From Hepsetus odoe (taxonomy: Eukaryota > Chordata > Actinopteri > Characiformes > Hepsetidae), in NCBI GenBank assembly GCA_017165825.1, contig CM029376.1:18938258-19002257 (forward strand): a stretch of 64,000 bases of DNA. The letters run 5' to 3'. The notes below the pieces were generated by a model, which saw nothing but the letters and a program-made list of their open reading frames with translations, did not search any database and had not been told where the DNA came from. A program made the position numbers and the translations under genes. Shown here one piece after another: positions 60,046 through 64,000 of the stretch; position 1 is the first letter of the stretch; each line of letters begins with the position of its first letter.

Positions 60046-60320
60046 CTCATCGGGGGCTGGCGTTATAAGCCCCAGTGAATTGGAGCAGGGCGCTGGTCAT
60101 TCTGTGTGCGCACTGTGATTACTCGGGTTATGTTTTACATTTGTTACTTTGGTTAATATGTTTAGTCCTGTTCACGTTGTCCGTCATTAAAGTCCAGTAC
60201 GAAGTTCTCGGCTCTGCGTTGGCGTCCAGCCCTCAACACCACACCGTGACAACTGCATTTGTTCCATATTAAAATGAATCCTAAAACTACTCACTTGCCT
60301 AATAATTGTGCACACAGTGA

Positions 60321-61151
60321 ATGTGAAATAAAGAAAAATAAATTGCATGTTTTCATTTTCATTTTGATAAACCTTTAATATTTAATATTTTTAAATATTA
60401 AAAAATATTTACAGTTTAAAAATATTTAATAATTTATCACTGATTTTAGTGAAATATCAATGGAACATAATTGTGCTTAATAAATAATTGTGCTTAATAG
60501 TTAGTAAGCAATGCAGGGCAGTCTTTGGACCAAAGACATTCTAACAGAAACTCAAATAACTTATGCCTGCTGAATGAGAAAAAAATCACTAGTCATTAAA
60601 ATTTTCTTTTAGGCTCCAGAAGAGTCTAACAGACTGAATTGTACTAAATAACACAAGTTTATCACTGTTTTTACTTTATGCAGTTAAATAATTGCAGAAA
60701 CCTGTTGTATATGTTACTAACTGTTTATTACAAGACGTACTGTTTTCTGACAGACAGACAGCTGCCTGGCAGCCAGTAGAACCAGAAATTTGTCCAATGT
60801 TGAAAGAAATTATGTCAGATCCTGTGGGAATTGAGACCTTTGTGGAGCAGAGAGTAAGAAGAAGAACATACTGCAATGAAATCATGTTTCTTTTAATTTT
60901 GGAAAATGTTGTTTCATGCCTGTCAGTCTTATCTTTTGCATACTGAGAAGAATAAGTTAAAAAAGTGGGAAAAATGTTTGATTGCTACAGGCTGCAAAAA
61001 GTGCCTAAAAAACAAGATTCAACCACTCAGCATTCAGCATCACCAGTATACAAATCCCCAACCTGATCTTAGTCTTTTTAGTGGCTAAATTTAATAACAT
61101 TTATGAGCATCATTTTTAACACCAGCATTAACTTGATATGTTTTATATGTA
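60321..61151. other. AT-rich noncoding sequence
   Basis: Includes a very AT-rich, nearly palindromic patch at 60373-60435 (repeated AATATTTAAT motifs). No gene or transposon recognised. Confidence 0.5.
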
Positions 61152-61265
61152 GTGAAAGTGGAAGTGACTATTGTCATTGGTAACACACAGCACAGCACTC
61201 AGCGAATCACAGTGAAATGCATTCCCTGCATTTTACCCATACACACATCATGCCGTAGTGGGCAG
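61152..61265 (-). mobile_element. SINE fragment, type A (3' part)
   Basis: On the minus strand CTGCCCACTACGGCATGATG is followed by GTGTGTATGGGTAAAATGCA and a tail with GAGTGCTGTGCTGTGTGTTA and AGTCACTTCCACTTTCACT. The head and body are missing (5' truncation). Confidence 0.85.
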
Positions 61266-61734
61266 AGATGGTCTTCTGCAAACTTCGGTTCATGAGAGGT
61301 TATTTGAGGCGTTCTATCAGCTCAAACCAGCTCAACAACCCCTGACCCCTGGAATCAACCCCCATTTTTGCCAAATACTATGTCTGCCATTTACTGGGCA
61401 TTTTCCCTTTTCATTCCCTTTAAACCACAGAGATGGTTGTATCATAAAAATCAATGTAGATGATTATTTTCTGAAAAACTCAGACCAGCCCGTTTGAGCC
61501 CAACAACCACGGCTTGTTTAAAGCCACTTAAATTTTCTTTTTTTTATCATTCTAATGCGTGTATTAAAGTAGGTCATCTTGACAATGTCTTTGTGTCCAT
61601 ATGTATTGAATTTCAGCTATATTATTGGATGATTTGCCTTAACAAGCAATTAAATTTAAACATTCGTACATTATAAAATGGTTGGGCCAATGAGTGTGTA
61701 TATTCATCGATTATCTCAACTACTTCTAATTGCA
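61266..61734. other. Unique noncoding sequence
   Basis: No gene or repeat recognised. Confidence 0.5.
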
Positions 61735-61807
<73 letters not shown>

Positions 61808-61817
61808 TTCTATCTAT
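61735..61817. repeat. Compound TATC/TGTC microsatellite
   Basis: TATC repeats pass into TGTC repeats and back to a final TATC. On the minus strand this is a GACA/GATA tract, the same composition as at 40.5 kb. Confidence 0.98.
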
Positions 61818-62089
61818 TAGTGATAACAGGTAAAGTTCATAAACATGTAATCTGAACTACAATATAAAGAAGAAGTTTTAAGAATTCAGACTCACTTCTG
61901 ACCTGCAGTTCACTTTCAGCATAGACGCACTTCATAATAGGTGTTTGTTGGAATGTGCATAAATGATGTTCTATAGACACCTAAGCACTGCAGTATTACA
62001 CTTTCTATTTTTTAAATGTCAGTGCAACTTTTCACAAATGTAAATGCTTAACGTCTAGTGGCTGTTAATGGGTTGTGGACAAGGCATTT
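61818..62089. other. Unique noncoding sequence
   Basis: Nothing recognised. Confidence 0.5.
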
Positions 62090-62780
62090 GCTGTACTGAC
62101 ATTTTAGATCAGTGCCTGTACAATTACCCTTAAATGTTTTCCTGCACAGCTGTATAATTGCACGTAATGTCTGGAAGCATTGCAGCTTTGCCATGCACAT
62201 TGGTGGATGGAGAGATACATGGGAGGGGGAGGGAGGAGACTGGGAGCGAAAGACAGATAGAGAGAGAGAGAGCGAGCAAGAGATTTATGCAAGAAGAAAA
62301 ATTACCATTGTCGCACACAGGGACAGTGGTAAATGGTGCTTCATTTTGCAGTAATTTACAAATCACAGAGTGGAAACAAAATTAGATTAAGAGGGTGCGT
62401 TGAAATGGACCTGCTAAACATCACTATTAATTACCCCCTTGTCAAGGGCAAAGAATATTTATTTTCTTGGCAGAAGGAGAAACAATGAGTATTTGGCTGG
62501 TATAGATGGGTTTGAAGTGATTTCTCACATGAACAGAAAGTCTTCTAAAAGCACGAGGGAAAGCACAGATTTTCAATCAAAAGACAATAATGTCTCCATT
62601 AGCAGGGAGGCACCAAACTCCCTGACTTTTTTACGAACAGTTAAATTCAGGGAACACACCGAAGCTTCACAACTCACTGCAGACATTAATGAGCAAGGAA
62701 GAGTGGTGGAGTGTTTTTTGTGCTTTGAAAGATCACCACTTTTGATCTGTTGCTACCCATTCAATTAGTCCAAATAGATA
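62090..62780. promoter_or_regulatory. Candidate conserved noncoding element
   Basis: Repeat-free apart from a short GA run near 62255. Contains CTGTATAATTGCACGTAATG, CATCACTATTAATTACCCCC, AAAAGACAATAATGTCTCCA (ACAAT/ATTGT SOX-like) and GCAGACATTAATGAGC. Frames here have no domain. Confidence 0.35.
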
Positions 62781-63039
62781 GAGTTTTGATATCACAGGAA
62801 GGTCACACTTCACAGTGAGGCAAAGAAATTACACAGATGGGAGAAAAGGAAGTATTCCTGTGACACTTAGGTCATCCTAAAACTCTTTTCTTTGTTTTTC
62901 TTCTTGCAAAAGCTGATGCGAAACTGGGTGCAGCTGTCAGAGGGATGAAGATTTCATGCTGACGGGGCGGTGAACTTCGCCAGGGTTTGGGGGTTGGAAT
63001 GTCCCATTCCAATTGGAGCTTTGCTCATTAAGGCCTGTC
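62781..63039. other. Unique noncoding sequence
   Basis: Nothing recognised. Confidence 0.45.
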
Positions 63040-63640
63040 TGCGCAGCCATGTTTGGGAAGGAAGGGTATGGAGTAAGGGGCCATCCTGTGCTCCCCAGGC
63101 GCGGGCATCCGGAGGGGCATCTGGCAGGGGTGCCGGCCAGGTCAGCCTATCTGAGGAGGGAGCGCATCAGCGGCCGCTTCATGGATGGGACGCTGTCGGC
63201 CGCTGACAGCTTGTCATTTATCACAGCTGAGCAGCGGCGTCAGGTGGGCGCGTGATTAATTTCACTTTACCACTTTCAGAAATAAGCCCTATAAATCATC
63301 TTAAGCTCCTTGCGCCCAGCTCTGTTGCGGCCACATGACAAATCTTTACCGCATCCCGTACTGCACAATGGTCCCTGCCATGTGGCTCGGGAAAGAGATA
63401 TAAAATAAATAAATAAATAATGATATAAAACGCAGCCTGTTATAGGGCCGGGCAGTAACAGAGTGACATAAATAGGCCTGGGGGGTTAATAAAGTGTGAC
63501 GGCTCCAGTTAGAGCAAACGGCCACGTGTAAAAACAAGTCGTGTATGAGACATTTGTAAACACAAACGCCCGTATCTCTTCTTCGGGTGACGACATGTCC
63601 ATCCATCTGCTTCTATAGGGAGGACGAAGGAGGGGCCCAC
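63040..63640. promoter_or_regulatory. Candidate conserved noncoding element, GC-richer
   Basis: One of the GC-richer stretches of the window (63090-63260), then TGATTAAT (63253-63260, HOX-PBX-like), TATAAATCATCTTAAGCTCC, ACAAATCTTTACCGCATCCC and GTGACATAAATAGGCC. An AAATA run lies at 63405-63422. Frames on the plus strand at 62970-63255 have no domain and run into stops without a clear splice site. Confidence 0.4.
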
Positions 63641-64000
63641 TGTTGTTGATGATGATGTGGATGGGTCACTTCGATGTAAAGCAGACTTTATTAGCTGCGC
63701 AAGGAAAAGACATCACTTCTCAAGTGTCAAGATCTAATGCTGATTCTTTGCAAACCGTCTTGGCAGTTTGCCAACCTGTCAGCCATGTTATTAACAGTTT
63801 TTGTAGCACTTTAATCGGACATGTCATTTGTGCCTCTCTATTCATGGGGTGAGCGCCAGGAGGGACGGGGTATTTATTAATTTATTTATTTGAAAAGAAC
63901 TTCGACTGATGTCCATGTCTTGGCTGAAATTAATCATCCTCCCCTGAGACAACTTTTTTCCTCTCCTCCACTAATGCCAGTCTCTTTTATTAAGCAATGC
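63641..64000. other. Unique noncoding sequence to window end
   Basis: No gene recognised. ATTT-rich patch at 63868-63892. Confidence 0.45.

Larger units (their letters stand above)
59974..60251 (+). mobile_element. Solo LTR, 278 bp, with 5-bp target duplication
   Basis: Begins TGTAACGG and ends CCGTGACA, so TGT...ACA termini with 8-bp imperfect inverted ends, flanked by ACTGC on both sides (59969-59973 and 60252-60256). Five-base duplication and TG..CA ends are typical of LTR retrotransposons such as Ty3/gypsy. A TATA-like TTATAAG lies at 60063-60069 and a poly(A) signal ATTAAA at 60186-60191, giving a normal U3-R-U5 layout on the plus strand. No internal genes remain, as after recombination between two LTRs. 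Family not identified. Confidence 0.82.
59038..60320 (+). mobile_element. Tc1/mariner element interrupted by a solo LTR
   Basis: The left end TCAAGGTGTGCAATTATTAT and the right end, reading TCACTGTGTGCACAATTATT on the minus strand, form imperfect inverted repeats. Between them lies a decayed transposase gene. After about 59860 the gene stops matching: the last part of the coding region is deleted, leaving a short AT-rich 3' segment. The solo LTR at 59974-60251 then splits this segment, which resumes at AACTGCATTTGTTCC. Without the LTR the element is about 1.0 kb. Confidence 0.85.

Noticed and set aside
59974..60251. Solo LTR as a nonautonomous hAT element instead
   Set aside because: The inverted ends are only 8 bp and the target duplication is 5 bp, not 8 bp, while a TATA-like box and ATTAAA are placed as in an LTR.
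62970..63255. Possible first exon in GC-rich sequence near the right end
   Set aside because: Two overlapping frames with no domain, no clear donor site and no similarity I recognise; kept only as a candidate noncoding element.

Overview
The window reads as a euchromatic, gene-poor stretch of a vertebrate nuclear genome, most probably a ray-finned (teleost) fish. The reasons are its tRNA-headed SINEs and V-SINE-like copies of the kind abundant in fish, several Tc1/mariner fragments, an RTE-like LINE fragment, a solo LTR and long CA, GATA/GACA and GA microsatellites. It shows no bacterial-style operons, ribosome binding sites or dense coding. No host protein-coding gene, tRNA, rRNA or CRISPR array can be supported. 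The longest open frames (about 110-140 codons) fall inside repeats or have no recognisable domain, and all the coding signal I can read belongs to dead transposable elements. The window is therefore an intergenic desert or part of a very long intron.

Layout. Positions 1-47,900 are AT-rich unique sequence peppered with repeats. Four SINE groups are visible. Type A has a tRNA-like head and a tail ending in TTTCACTT (12.8, 18.8, 36.0, 37.5, 37.6, 38.0, 45.3 and 61.2 kb). Type B has the same head with a GGATGG-ending tail (0.3, 23.7, 26.9 kb). Type C has a different tRNA-like head with a related tail (12.0, 23.6, 34.0 kb). V-SINE-like copies lie at 15.2, 27.3, 27.5, 38.5 and 58.6 kb. Short palindromic DNA elements (2.9, 15.5, 28.1 kb), Tc1 remnants (28.7, 42.3 kb) and microsatellites (18.1, 28.1, 40.5 kb) fill out this part.

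From about 45.6 to 57.5 kb I recognise no transposon except a GA microsatellite. This block looks like the repeat-depleted, conserved-noncoding sequence that surrounds vertebrate developmental regulators, with homeodomain-, POU- and TALE-like motifs. A dense nested repeat cluster follows at 57.7-60.3 kb: an RTE-like LINE, a V-SINE at its edge, and a Tc1 element split by a 278-bp solo LTR with a 5-bp target duplication. The window ends (62.1-64.0 kb) in another stretch that looks like conserved noncoding DNA.

The observations most worth checking are a 17-base exact match to the Tn5/Nextera mosaic end next to the GA microsatellite (51,602-51,618), probably a library artefact in the assembly; the solo LTR, which carries a full match to the CTCF core consensus; a SINE group that looks chimeric (head of one family, tail of another); a palindromic element with a compound microsatellite as its loop; and the repeat-free block. 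Conservation and species assignment are inference, because no alignment could be run.
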